Part shown: positions 52,535 through 60,989 of the stretch, piece after piece
How the letters are laid out: every line of letters starts with the position of its first letter
Numbering within the stretch: the first letter of the stretch is position 1
From: Myxococcus hansupus
Lineage (GTDB): Bacteria; Myxococcota; Myxococcia; Myxococcales; Myxococcaceae
DNA length: 64,000 bases
Reading direction: 5' to 3'
Assembly (NCBI RefSeq): GCF_000280925.3
Contig: NZ_CP012109.1
Location: forward strand, 2,066,501 to 2,130,500
Notes under the pieces: model-generated
Seen by the model: the letters and a program-made list of their open reading frames with translations, nothing else
Told to the model about the DNA's origin: nothing
The model's database searches: none
Position numbers and translations under genes: made by a program

Positions 52535-53164
52535 CTATTCCTCCTGCGGGCCATCCTGCACGGCGACCGCGAGGCGGACGCCCTCGCTGCGGAAGTACTG
52601 CCCCAGGATGGCGAAGGTTCCCGCCACCAGCAGCGTGAAAAGCATGGCGCCCCCCGCGATGACGCCCGGGAGGGTCTGTCCCATCTCCGCGGTGTTGGCG
52701 TCGGGCGGCAGGTTGGGGACCAAGTCCAGGGAGGCCGCCAGGGTGCTTCCCACCTGGCGGGCCACCGCGGCGAGCTGCGCTCCATCAATGGTCCGGAGCA
52801 CCGCCGTCAGGATGGCGGCGCGGCCGAGCACCCGGCGCATCCCATCCCGCCGCAGGCCGTACGGCCGCAGCAGCCGCCCCGACGCCACGAAGACGAACGA
52901 GCACGTCACGGTCAGCATCGCCATCAGCACGACGCGGGGCTCGTGCATGGGCTCCAGGGCGGCGAAGTACGTCTCCATCACCCGCCGGTACAGCTCCAGC
53001 GTTGGCCCGGTCAGGGTCGACTCCCCCTGTTCGAGGAGGCGCGAGCGCGACTCGAAGAAGCGGGCGAGGCTGAAGGCCTCCTGCAGCGCGCTCCAGCCCG
53101 TGAACGCGGAGAACACCATGCCCACCATCGCGGCGAAACGAATGCCGCCCGGCAGGCCTTTCAT
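52535..53164 (-). CDS. Hypothetical membrane protein, last gene of the DUF1844 operon
   Basis: 209 aa (214 if translated from a TTG at 53179 that overlaps the DUF1844 stop as TTGA). There are four hydrophobic helices: about residues 10-28, 78-95, 110-135 and 170-190. The loop between the first two is Arg/Glu-rich and may lie in the periplasm or cytosol. No family is recognised. The close coupling with DUF1844 suggests a shared envelope or translation-linked role, but this is inference. Confidence 0.55.
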   Translation of the reverse strand: MKGLPGGIRFAAMVGMVFSAFTGWSALQEAFSLARFFESRSRLLEQGESTLTGPTLELYRRVMETYFAALEPMHEPRVVLMAMLTVTCSFVFVASGRLLRPYGLRRDGMRRVLGRAAILTAVLRTIDGAQLAAVARQVGSTLAASLDLVPNLPPDANTAEMGQTLPGVIAGGAMLFTLLVAGTFAILGQYFRSEGVRLAVAVQDGPQEE

Positions 53165-53175
53165 GCTCGAAGCCG

Positions 53176-53490
53176 TCAACGCTTGGTCGCCTCCACGTAG
53201 CGCAGGCGCAGGTCCGCGAGCAGCCCGTCAAAGAGCTTCTCTTCCTCCTGCGTGAGGTTGCCGCGCGTCTTCGCGCGCAGCATGGACAGGAGATCCAGGT
53301 TCTGCCGGGCCAGCGGCAGATCCTTCTCCAACTGGCCCGTTTCCGGATTGGGAGCACCTCCCAGGTGGATGAGCACCGCGGTGCCCAACCCCACGATGAA
53401 GGTGCTGAAGGAAATCGACTCTTCGGACGCGGAGCGCGCTTCCCCCCGCATCACGAAGGTCTCGCCGCGCTTCTCGTCCCCGGAGCTCAT
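53176..53490 (-). CDS. DUF1844-domain protein
   Basis: 104 aa. After a polar N-terminus it shows the DUF1844 pattern: ISFSTFIVGLGTAVLIHLG, then LPLARQNLDLLSMLRAKTRGNLTQEEEKLFDGLL. The short hydrophobic helix (about residues 28-43) may lie on a membrane or be a buried helix. The function of the family is unknown; it is common in delta-proteobacteria, often near ribosomal or membrane genes. It is the middle gene of a three-gene operon: its ATG overlaps the stop of the acidic protein (ATGA), and its stop abuts the membrane gene. Confidence 0.85.
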   Translation of the reverse strand: MSSGDEKRGETFVMRGEARSASEESISFSTFIVGLGTAVLIHLGGAPNPETGQLEKDLPLARQNLDLLSMLRAKTRGNLTQEEEKLFDGLLADLRLRYVEATKR

Positions 53491-53936
53491 GCGGAGACCG
53501 GACCCTCGTCGTCGCTCTTCGACGCGCTGTCGCTGTCGTCGGCGTCGTCGCTGTCGTCCGCGGCGTCGTCGCTGTCATCCGCGTCGTCATCGCTGTCATC
53601 CGCGGCGGCGGCGGCGGCGCTGTCATCGGAGCTCGCGGCGGCAACGGCGGCGGTGGCCGTGGCGGTGTCGTCGTCCCCGTCCTCGTCGTCGGACGCGTCG
53701 TCGTCGGAGGCATCGTCGTCGTCGGACGTGTCATCGTCCTCGTCGTCGAAGTCGTCCTCATCGTCGAAGTCATCGACGTCGTCGAGCATGAGGGTCTCAA
53801 TCGGAACGGACTTCTCCGCCACGTCAGGCAGCCCCTGGAGGTGGCGCTCGTACGCCGCTTCGTCGAGCTGGCCAGAGCGCACGTACCGCTCCGCGGTGCG
53901 CTTATCGAGGTACTTCGGGTCCGCCGAATCCGCCAT
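53487..53936 (-). CDS. Very acidic low-complexity protein
   Basis: 149 aa. Residues 1-45 look folded (SADPKYLDKRTAERYVRSGQLDEAAYERHLQGLPD), a helix-turn pattern with Lys and Arg. From about residue 50 on it is almost all Asp, Glu, Ser and Ala in DDSDDADD-type blocks, an intrinsically disordered polyanion. Such tails can bind basic proteins, metals or ribosomes, but nothing is known here. It is the first gene of the DUF1844 operon. Similar acidic low-complexity tails are known from halophile and myxobacterial proteins. Confidence 0.75.
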   Translation of the reverse strand: MADSADPKYLDKRTAERYVRSGQLDEAAYERHLQGLPDVAEKSVPIETLMLDDVDDFDDEDDFDDEDDDTSDDDDASDDDASDDEDGDDDTATATAAVAAASSDDSAAAAAADDSDDDADDSDDAADDSDDADDSDSASKSDDEGPVSA

Positions 53937-54028
53937 GGTTCAAATCCTCAGAATTGCTTGGAAAACAGCGCGGCACCTTATAGCAGGGTGGCCGTCTGTC
54001 AACGCCGCCGTCCCGCCTACCAGAGCCG

Positions 54029-54685
54029 ATGAACGCACCGTCTCACCCGCACCTTCCCCGCGGTCTCTACCTGCTGTGTGACGACACCGTCCTGCCGGAG
54101 CTTTCACTGGTGGACAAGGCGGCCCGCCTGGTGGCCGGCGGGGCCCGCGTGGTGCAACTGCGCATGAAGCGCACCCCGGCCCGCGAGGCCCTGGCCGCCG
54201 CGCGGCAGGTGGTGGCGCTGTGCCGCCGGGAGGGCGTGCTCTGCCTGGTGAACGACCGGGTGGACCTGGCGCTGCTGGCGGACGCGGACGGCGTGCATGT
54301 GGGCGACGAGGACGTGCCGCCCGAAGACGCGCGCGCGTTGCTGGGGCCTGGGCGGTGGGTGGGCGTGACGGTCCGCGACGTGGCGGGCGCGCGGGCGGCG
54401 CAGGCGGCGGGCGCGGACTACGTGGGGCTGGGGCCCCTCTTCGCCACGACGACGAAGCAGGTTCCGGCGCCGGTGATGGGGCTGGAGGCCTTCGCGGCCG
54501 TCGTCAGGGAAAGCCCGCTGCCGGTGGTGGGGATTGGCGGGGTGGGGCTGGCGAACATCGCGCGGGTGGCGGCGGCGGGAGCGCACTGCGCGGCGGTCGT
54601 CTCGGATGCGTTGCTTGCCGCTGATATCACCGAGCGTGTGAGGCTGCTGATGGCCGCGTTTGAACAGGGGCGCTCCGGGGCATAG
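54029..54685 (+). CDS. thiE: Thiamine-phosphate synthase
   Basis: 218 aa. It couples HMP diphosphate and thiazole phosphate. The TIM-barrel marks are intact: GLYLLCDDTVLPELS, ARVVQLRMKRTPAREALA, LVNDRVDLALLADADGVHVGDEDVPP, VTVRDVAGAR, YVGLGPLFATTTKQVP, VVGIGGVGLANIARV. The family usually has QLR.K and HLGQ.D; here the second is VHVGDED, a mild variant. It is the first gene of a thiE / amidotransferase-like / thiD cluster, 20 bases before the next start. Confidence 0.9.
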   Translation: MNAPSHPHLPRGLYLLCDDTVLPELSLVDKAARLVAGGARVVQLRMKRTPAREALAAARQVVALCRREGVLCLVNDRVDLALLADADGVHVGDEDVPPEDARALLGPGRWVGVTVRDVAGARAAQAAGADYVGLGPLFATTTKQVPAPVMGLEAFAAVVRESPLPVVGIGGVGLANIARVAAAGAHCAAVVSDALLAADITERVRLLMAAFEQGRSGA

Positions 54686-54705
54686 CCTCGAAGCCAGGAG
54701 CTTCC

Positions 54706-55470
54706 ATGAACAACCATCCGCGTCACCACGGGCCGGCGCCGCGCCGCCCCAACATCGGCATCACCCCGGACTGGAGTCCTGCTGGAGAGCAGGCCTTCGC
54801 GCGCTACGAACTCAAGGTCCCGTACGCGGACGCGGTGCTGCGCGCGGGCGGGCTGCCCTTCGTGTTGCCGTACTCGGACGACATCGCGTGCGTGGAGTCC
54901 TATCTGGACCGCGTCTCCGGGGTGCTCGTCACCGGGGGGGCGTTCGACATTCCGCCTTCCGCCTACGGCGAGGAAGCCCGCGAGGGCCTGGGGGCGCTGA
55001 AGGAGGGGCGCACCGCGTTCGAGGCGGCGCTGATGCGCGGCGCGCTCAAGCGCAACATGCCGGTGCTGGGCATCTGCGGCGGGATGCAGTTGCTCAACGT
55101 CATCCTGGGCGGCACGTTGTTCCAGGACATCGGCCGCGAGGTGGAAGGCGCCCGCGAGCACGAGCAGAAGCATGACCGCACCCATCCCCAGCACCCGGTG
55201 GACGTGAAGAACAGCACGTTGCTGGCGGAGGCGGTGGGGCACGGGCAGTTGATGGTCAACTCCACGCATCACCAGTCGGTGCGCAGCGTGGGCAAGGACG
55301 TGGTCATCACGGCGGTGGCTCCGGACGGCGTGGTGGAGGCCATCGAGTCCACGGTGCACGTCTTCGCCTTGGGCGTGCAGTGGCACCCCGAATACATGTC
55401 GACGACCATTCCGGTGCACGTGGGACTCTACAAGTCGTTCGTGCAGAAGGCGCGCGAGCACCGCCGGTGA
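54706..55470 (+). CDS. Class-I glutamine-amidotransferase-like hydrolase (peptidase C26)
   Basis: 254 aa. The nucleophile Cys is in LGICGGMQLLNV (elbow GxCxG) and the His/Glu of the triad in GVQWHPEYM. The start NIGITPDWS and later TGGAFDIPPS fit gamma-glutamyl-gamma-aminobutyrate hydrolases (PuuD-like), which split gamma-glutamyl amides. It lies between thiE and thiD, overlaps thiD by four bases (GTGA) and is thus part of one operon, though its link to thiamine is not known; salvage of a gamma-glutamyl derivative is only a thought. Confidence 0.85.
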   Translation: MNNHPRHHGPAPRRPNIGITPDWSPAGEQAFARYELKVPYADAVLRAGGLPFVLPYSDDIACVESYLDRVSGVLVTGGAFDIPPSAYGEEAREGLGALKEGRTAFEAALMRGALKRNMPVLGICGGMQLLNVILGGTLFQDIGREVEGAREHEQKHDRTHPQHPVDVKNSTLLAEAVGHGQLMVNSTHHQSVRSVGKDVVITAVAPDGVVEAIESTVHVFALGVQWHPEYMSTTIPVHVGLYKSFVQKAREHRR

Positions 55471-56207
55471 GCCCTCGCGTCCTGCTGTTGGCGGGCCTGG
55501 AGCCCACGGGCAGGGCGGGGTTGCTGGCGGACGTGGCCGCGGTGCGCGCGCTGCGAGGGCAGCCGGTGGCGGTGCCCTCCGCGCAGACGGCGCAGGGGAC
55601 GCGGACCTTCACCTGGACGGCCTCTCCGCCGCGCGTGTTGACGGCGCAGGTGGTGGCCGCGCTGGAGCTGGGGCCGCTGCACGCGGTGAAGTGCGGCATG
55701 GTGCCGGCCCGCGCGCAGCTCGCGGCCGCGCAGGCGGCCCTTTCGGGCACCGACCCCTGGTGGGTGGTGGACCCCGTGGTGCGCACGTCGCGGGGCGAGC
55801 CCCTGACGCGCCTGTCCGCGCGTGCCTACTTGTCCCTGGCGGGACCTCGCGTGGTGCTCACGCCGAACCTGGATGAGGCCGGGTGGCTGCTGGGGCGGCC
55901 GGTCGCGCGCACCGTGGCGGAGGCCGCGGAAGCCGCCGAGTCGCTGGCACGCCATGGCTTTGGCGCGGTGCTGGTGAAGGGCGGGCACCTGCCGGACACG
56001 CAGGGACTGGCGGATGTGCTGGCCACTCCAGGCCGCGTGCGGGTGCTGGAAGGAAAGCGGTTGGCGCGCTCACCCGGGCGGCGTGGAACAGGCTGCCGGT
56101 TGGCCTCCGCGCTGGCCACGGAGCTGGGCCGGGGACGCACGATGGAGACGGCGGTGCGCTCCGCCCGGGCGCTGGTGGTCCGTTACCTGCGGACAGGCTC
56201 GGAGTAG
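55467..56207 (+). CDS. thiD: Hydroxymethylpyrimidine (phosphate) kinase
   Basis: 246 aa from GTG 55467, which overlaps the previous stop (GTGA). Ribokinase fold: LLLAGLEPTGRAGLLADV at the N-terminus, VKCGMVP, WWVVDPVV, VLTPNLDEAGWLLG, VLVKGGHL and RGTGCRLASALA as the anion hole. It makes HMP diphosphate for ThiE, so the two flank the same pathway step. The usual N-terminal SDSGGGAG motif reads EPTGRAG, a notable variant in the substrate pocket. Family membership is clear, substrate slightly less so. Confidence 0.8.
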   Translation: MSPRVLLLAGLEPTGRAGLLADVAAVRALRGQPVAVPSAQTAQGTRTFTWTASPPRVLTAQVVAALELGPLHAVKCGMVPARAQLAAAQAALSGTDPWWVVDPVVRTSRGEPLTRLSARAYLSLAGPRVVLTPNLDEAGWLLGRPVARTVAEAAEAAESLARHGFGAVLVKGGHLPDTQGLADVLATPGRVRVLEGKRLARSPGRRGTGCRLASALATELGRGRTMETAVRSARALVVRYLRTGSE

Positions 56208-56316
56208 GGCGAAGCCCGTGCCGCGGGAGGCTCGCGGTGGGTTGGACGCGGCTCGGCGCTCCTGAGGGCCCGCGCTGGGCGCATGGGGTGCGCGCCAGCG
56301 TGGACCGAAGCGGCCG

Positions 56317-57684
56317 TCAGTCCGTGCGTTGGCGGCTCTCGAAGCGCGTGTACTCGGCCAGGAACACCAGGTCGATGGAGCCGATGGGGCCGTTACGCTG
56401 CTTGGCGACGATGAGCTCCACGGGAATCACGGTGCTCGACTGTTGCGCCGGCTGCCCGTCGGGGCCCTCTTCAGACGTCTCACGGTGGATGAACATCACC
56501 ACGTCGGCGTCCTGCTCGATGGAGCCGGACTCACGCAGGTCGGACAGCAGGGGCTTGCCGTCCTTGCGGTCCTCCACCTTTCGGCTGAGCTGACTGAGCG
56601 CGATGATGGGCACCTCCAGCTCCTTGGCGAGCTGCTTCAGCGCGCGGGAGATTTCGGCGACCTCCAACTGGCGGCTCTCCACCTTGCCCTTCTGGTGCAT
56701 GAGCTGGAGGTAGTCGATGACGATGAGCGACAGGCGTGGGTCGCGCTGCTTCACGCGGCGGGCCTTGGCGCGCAGGTCGAACGGGGACAGACCGCCGGAG
56801 TCGTCGATGTAGATGGGCGCGTTGTAGAGCGCGCCCGCCATCTCCTGGAACTTCTCCTCGTCGTGCGGCGTCAGGCGGCCGCCGCGCAGCTTCTTCATGT
56901 CCACGCGCGCGGTGGAGGCCAGCAGACGCATCAGCAACTGGTCGGCGGGCATTTCGAGGCTGAAGATGCCGACGGCCTTGTTCTCCTTCAGCGCCGCGTG
57001 CACCGCGATGTTCATCGCGAAGGACGTCTTCCCGATGCCGGGACGCGCCGCGAGGATGATGAGCTCGCCGGCGTGCAGGCCGGTGAGCTGGTTGTCCAGG
57101 TCGATGTAGCCGGTGGACAGGCCCGTGATGCCCGTGGCCGCCGCCTTCATCTTGTCGAGCAGATCGAGCGTGTGCTCCATCAGCTCGCTGACCGGGCGCA
57201 GGTCGCCCTCGCGCTTCTTCTCCGCGAGGAGGAACACCTTGCGCTCGGCTTCGTCGAGCAGGACCTCCAGCTCGCCCGTCTCCTGGCTGGCGAGGTCTTG
57301 AATCTCCTTGCCCGCCTGGGCCAGGCGGCGGCGGATGGCCTGGTCCTTGACGATCTGCGCGTACTGGACCGCGTTGGACGCGATGGGGACCACCTGGTCC
57401 AGCCGCATCAGGTAGGCCGGGCCGCCCACCGACACGAGGTGGCCCAACACCTTCAGCTCCTCGGCCAGCGTCAGGTGGTCCACCTGTCGCGACTGGCCGT
57501 CGAGCTTGAGCATCGCCTCGAAAATCTGGGCGTGCGCGGGGCTGGAGAAGTCCTCGGGGTGGACGACCTCGCCCACCGCGGCGATCAGCGTGTTGTCCGC
57601 CAGCACGGCGCCCAACACCGCGCGCTCGGCGGCGAGGTCCTCGTGGACCTTCCGACCCTCTCTGAACTCGTGGACATTCTCCAT
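56317..57684 (-). CDS. dnaB: Replicative DNA helicase
   Basis: 455 aa. The N-terminal domain (about residues 13-115, RAVLGAVLADNTLI...) binds primase. The RecA-like C-domain has Walker A ARPGIGKT at 213-220, IDYLQLM as Walker B, and ELEVPIIALSQLSRKVEDRKDGKPLLSDLRESGSIEQDADVV, which is the DnaB signature. It unwinds DNA at the fork as a hexamer. It lies downstream of a LytTR regulator on the same strand with 69 bases between, and is separated from the rplI end by three genes, an unusual layout. Confidence 0.95.
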   Translation of the reverse strand: MENVHEFREGRKVHEDLAAERAVLGAVLADNTLIAAVGEVVHPEDFSSPAHAQIFEAMLKLDGQSRQVDHLTLAEELKVLGHLVSVGGPAYLMRLDQVVPIASNAVQYAQIVKDQAIRRRLAQAGKEIQDLASQETGELEVLLDEAERKVFLLAEKKREGDLRPVSELMEHTLDLLDKMKAAATGITGLSTGYIDLDNQLTGLHAGELIILAARPGIGKTSFAMNIAVHAALKENKAVGIFSLEMPADQLLMRLLASTARVDMKKLRGGRLTPHDEEKFQEMAGALYNAPIYIDDSGGLSPFDLRAKARRVKQRDPRLSLIVIDYLQLMHQKGKVESRQLEVAEISRALKQLAKELEVPIIALSQLSRKVEDRKDGKPLLSDLRESGSIEQDADVVMFIHRETSEEGPDGQPAQQSSTVIPVELIVAKQRNGPIGSIDLVFLAEYTRFESRQRTD

Positions 57685-57728
57685 GGCGGCTCGCCCACTC
57701 TACAGGCAGGGCTGACACAGCCAAGTTT

Positions 57729-57746
57729 TGCTACAAAGCTGTAGCA
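57729..57746 (-). promoter_or_regulatory. Perfect dyad upstream of dnaB
   Basis: TGCTACA-AAGC-TGTAGCA, a 7-bp inverted repeat, sits 45 bases upstream of the dnaB ATG and 8 bases beyond the regulator's stop. It lacks a U run, so it may be a weak terminator for the two-component operon or an operator at the dnaB promoter. Confidence 0.4.
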
Positions 57747-57753
57747 CGGACGC

Positions 57754-58524
57754 CTACCCCTCGAGTCCCCACCGCTGGAGGAACGCTTCACGCCACGTGC
57801 GGCTGAGGACGACCGAGCTGCCATCCTTGAGGACGAGGATGCCGTCTCCGTGCGTCCAGGGCTCCAAGCGGGCCACGGCGTCCAGGTTGACGATGTCGCC
57901 CCGGTGGACCCGTACGAAGCGCGTGGGGTCCAGCCGCTCCTCCAGGCTTCGGAGCGTCTGACGCACCAGGTGCTCGCCCTGGGCGGTGTGGAGCCGGACG
58001 TACTTGTCCTCCGAGGACAGGCGCCAGACGTCCGTCAGGCGCAGCGGCACCCAGGCCTCGCCCGCCTTCACCACCAGTCGCTCCAGCGGGCGGCTCGAGG
58101 GCGCCCGGCCCAGGTCGGCCAGGAGGGCCTGGAGGCGCGCTGTCTCCGGCAGGCCACCTTGGAGCACGGTGTAGGCGCGCTCCAGCGCGCGGGCGAAGCG
58201 CTCCGCGTCGTAGGGCTTGAGGAGGTAGTCCACGGCTTGCGCTTCGAAGGCGGCGACGGCGAAGGCGTCGTAGGCGGTGGAGAAGATGACGGCGGGGCAT
58301 TGCTCGGGGCCCAGTGCCTCCAGCACTTCGAAGCCGGTGAGGCCGGGCATCTGCACGTCGAGCACCAGCAGGTCCGGCCGTAGCGCCGCCACGCGGTTCA
58401 GCGTCTCCGTCCCGTCCGAAGCCTCGCCCTCCAGCACGAAGCGCGCGTCGTCCGCGAGCAGGCGCTTCACCTTGGCGCGGGCGGGCGCTTCGTCATCCGC
58501 CACCAGGACCCGGAAGCGCGTCAT
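57754..58524 (-). CDS. LytTR-family response regulator
   Basis: 256 aa from ATG 58524. A receiver domain (MTRFRVLVADDEAPAR, with phospho-acceptor Asp56 in LLVLDVQMPG and the conserved Lys near residue 107 in LLKPYD) is followed by a LytTR DNA-binding domain (about residues 155-256, with RLVVKAGEAWVPLRL and FVRVHRGDIVNLDAV). LytTR regulators bind direct repeats upstream of envelope and secreted-product genes. Its ATG overlaps the kinase stop (ATGA). It is likely to act on the acyltransferase operon or other targets; no LytTR box was recognised nearby. Confidence 0.92.
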   Translation of the reverse strand: MTRFRVLVADDEAPARAKVKRLLADDARFVLEGEASDGTETLNRVAALRPDLLVLDVQMPGLTGFEVLEALGPEQCPAVIFSTAYDAFAVAAFEAQAVDYLLKPYDAERFARALERAYTVLQGGLPETARLQALLADLGRAPSSRPLERLVVKAGEAWVPLRLTDVWRLSSEDKYVRLHTAQGEHLVRQTLRSLEERLDPTRFVRVHRGDIVNLDAVARLEPWTHGDGILVLKDGSSVVLSRTWREAFLQRWGLEG

Positions 58525-59642
58525 GGCGCGGCCTCCCGAGGCAGCAACAGCGCCACGCGCGCACCGCCCTCGGGGCCTTGGCCTCGCTCCAGTCGGGCAC
58601 GTCCGTCGTGGAGCAGCGCGAGGATTCGCTCCAGGTGCGCCAGCCCCACGCCGGTGCCCGACGCGGGGGAGCGGCTCCCGAAGCCCCGGCCCGTGTCCTC
58701 CACTTCCAGCCTCCAGTCGGGCCCGTCCTCGCGGGCGCGGATGCGGACCTCCAGCGGCTCCGTCCGATCCTGGTTGTGCTTCACGGCGTTGTCCACCAGC
58801 GCTTGCAGCGCGAAGCATGGCACCTGCACCTGCTCCAGCCCCGGGGCCACCTCCCAGCGCACACAGACGCGTTCACCGAAGCGCGCGGCCAGCAGCGCCA
58901 CGAAGCGCGCGGCCTGGGTGCGTTCCTCCGCCAGCGTCCAGGTGGCCTCACGCCGCTCCAGGCTGGCGCGCAGCAGTCCGCCCAGGTCGCTGAGCAGCCG
59001 GTCCGTGCGCGCGAGGTCCTCGTACATCACCGCGCTCACGGTGTTCAGCGCGTTGAAGAGGAAGTGCGGGTGCAGTTGGCCCGTGAGGGCCTGGAGCTGG
59101 GCGGCGCGCAGCTCGCCCTCCAGGGACGCCTCGCGCAGCGCGCGGTCCTGCCGCTCCTTCCACGCCGTGAACAGGCTCACGAAGGTGGCGCCCAGACTGT
59201 AGGAGAGGAGGTCCTTCATCGCCTCCATGGGGATGCGAAAGGCCATCGCCCCATAGTCGTACGGGCCCCAGTCGAACAGCGCGTAGAGCCCCTGCCGCGT
59301 TACCGCCATCAGCACGATGTGCGCGCTGGTGAAGAGCAGGAAGGCCACCGCGTGGATGCCCAGGAACCGCCCCCAGCCCACGCGAGGGCCCGGCGCGTTG
59401 ATCACCGCCGTGAAGAGGATGGGCAGCACCAGCCACGCGCCAAGTGCCCCCGTGAGCTCCCAGACGAAGGGGCGCAGCCCCGGCACGGTGCCCCCCTCCG
59501 CGAGGATGTTGAGGCACACCGTGAGCCCCAGGAGCAGCCCCAGGGCCACGCAGAAGCCCAGCAACGCCAGCGCGGGACGCGCGTGGATGCGAGGCCACTG
59601 CCACGAAGCCACGATGGAAGCCTGGGACGAGGGAGTCGGCAT
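58521..59642 (-). CDS. LytS-type sensor histidine kinase
   Basis: 373 aa from ATG 59642. Four transmembrane helices lie at about residues 24-155. The cytosolic kinase has the HisKA_7/His_kinase box LHPHFLFNALNTVSAV with the phospho-acceptor His193, the N box LVDNAVKHN, DTGRGFG and GVGLAHLERIL. There is no separate sensor domain, so the membrane helices themselves probably sense the signal. It pairs with the LytTR regulator (four-base overlap) and is eight bases after the acyltransferase stop. Confidence 0.9.
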   Translation of the reverse strand: MPTPSSQASIVASWQWPRIHARPALALLGFCVALGLLLGLTVCLNILAEGGTVPGLRPFVWELTGALGAWLVLPILFTAVINAPGPRVGWGRFLGIHAVAFLLFTSAHIVLMAVTRQGLYALFDWGPYDYGAMAFRIPMEAMKDLLSYSLGATFVSLFTAWKERQDRALREASLEGELRAAQLQALTGQLHPHFLFNALNTVSAVMYEDLARTDRLLSDLGGLLRASLERREATWTLAEERTQAARFVALLAARFGERVCVRWEVAPGLEQVQVPCFALQALVDNAVKHNQDRTEPLEVRIRAREDGPDWRLEVEDTGRGFGSRSPASGTGVGLAHLERILALLHDGRARLERGQGPEGGARVALLLPREAAP

Positions 59643-59650
59643 GGATGGAC

Positions 59651-60817
59651 TCACCCAGTATGCACCGGGCTCGCGGCCCGAGCGGGCACCCGCGACGCCG
59701 CGCGCGCCGTCATCCCGAAGCACGCTCGCAGCCAGGGCACGCGGGCCACCGCCAGGCACAGCCCCCACGTGAGCAAGAACGACACCGTCAGCACCGCGAG
59801 GAAGAGCGTCCACGGGCCCATCGTCCACGTGAGCAGCGCGAAGCCGACGACGACGATGACCGTCTGGTGGAGGATGTAGAACGGATAGGCCAGCTCGCGC
59901 GCGTGTCGGAGCCATGGCCGCCGGTCATGGATGCAGGCTCGCGCCCAGGCCAGCGCCGTCAGCATGACGAACCACTGAAGCGCGGTGCGTCCCAGCGTCT
60001 CCGGAATGAAGGGGAACTCGTTCGGCGGCACCATGATGGCGAAGACCACCGCGCTCGCCCCCAGCAGCGCCTTGCGCCGCGACATGAGGTGCTCCCAGAC
60101 GCGCGGACACCGGCCCAGCAGATGGCCGCTCAGGAAGAACAGGCCGTAGTGGATGAACGCCCTCGGGTCGTCGAGGAGCGCATGCGTGTGGGGGAAGTCC
60201 CGCAGCAGCACCTCGTTGAGCGCGAGCGGCAGGAACCCCCAGGCCACGTTCCACCCCCGGCACAGCCACGCCTCGGCCTTTGCGAGCCAGGCCTGCCCGG
60301 GGCCCGTGCGGAGCAGCGCGAACAGGGGCAGCGCGAGCAGGCAGTAGACGAAGAGGTAGGCGACGAACCAGAGGTGGTGCCAACTGAAGCTGCCGGCGGG
60401 GTAGGGCACGAAGCCGAACACGGACGGATAGAAGTCCGCGTAGCTTCCCTCGAACGTCCCGCGCTGGAGCCGCTCCACGTAGATTTGCGGCGGCACCACC
60501 ACGAACATGCCGAAGACCAGCGGCCCCAGGAGCCGCTTCACGCGGTCCTTCGTGAAGGTGCCCAGCGAGCGCCGCCGCAGGGCGAACGCGGTGCCCAGGC
60601 CGGAGATGCACATCAGCAACGGCATGCGCAGGTGGTGCAGCACCTCCATGGGCGGCTCCAGCCAGGGCAGGGCCTGCGGGCTCTTCACGTGCCAGCCCCA
60701 GGTGTTGAACATCATCCCCGTGTGGAACAGGTGCAGCAGGAGGATGCACACGACCCGGAGCCAATCCAGGTCGGGGCGGTGGGCATCGGGCGTGTGCGGC
60801 GCGGCGGTGGTGGGCAT
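59651..60817 (-). CDS. Membrane acyltransferase (acyltransferase-3 family)
   Basis: 388 aa with about ten helices. The start RPDLDWLRVVCILLLHLFHTGM carries the family's N-terminal Asp/Arg and His (the His near residue 28 is a catalytic candidate), and the loop PLLMCISGLGTAFALRRR follows. Such proteins move acyl groups to envelope sugars (OafA/OpgC-like). It is the first gene of an operon with the LytS-type kinase and LytTR regulator, which may control it or sense its product. It starts downstream of the rplI terminator, so it is its own transcript. Confidence 0.85.
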   Translation of the reverse strand: MPTTAAPHTPDAHRPDLDWLRVVCILLLHLFHTGMMFNTWGWHVKSPQALPWLEPPMEVLHHLRMPLLMCISGLGTAFALRRRSLGTFTKDRVKRLLGPLVFGMFVVVPPQIYVERLQRGTFEGSYADFYPSVFGFVPYPAGSFSWHHLWFVAYLFVYCLLALPLFALLRTGPGQAWLAKAEAWLCRGWNVAWGFLPLALNEVLLRDFPHTHALLDDPRAFIHYGLFFLSGHLLGRCPRVWEHLMSRRKALLGASAVVFAIMVPPNEFPFIPETLGRTALQWFVMLTALAWARACIHDRRPWLRHARELAYPFYILHQTVIVVVGFALLTWTMGPWTLFLAVLTVSFLLTWGLCLAVARVPWLRACFGMTARAASRVPARAASPVHTG

Positions 60818-60932
60818 TCGGGCGGCTCCCTCCGCACCGACATAGGCACCCCGCGCGCATCACCCCACGCGTTTGTCGCCAGCCGGACCGGCGGGGGCGC
60901 GAGCCGGAGCGGGACAGGGGCCCAAATGGAAA

Positions 60933-60958
60933 GGCCGCCCGGGTCTCCCCGGACGGCC
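60933..60958 (-). terminator. Terminator of the rpsF-rpsR-rplI operon
   Basis: On the minus strand an 11-bp stem with one mismatch (60933-60943 with 60948-60958, TCTC/GAGA loop) is followed by TTTCC. It lies 31 bases past the rplI stop, so the ribosomal operon ends here. Confidence 0.65.
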
Positions 60959-60989
60959 TCACCGAACAACGTCGAGTCTCGACGGAGGA

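Noticed and set aside
53252..53791. Arg-rich plus-strand reading opposite the acidic gene
   Set aside because: It is only the complement of GAC/TCG-type Asp/Ser codons; the minus-strand gene has overlapping starts and operon context.
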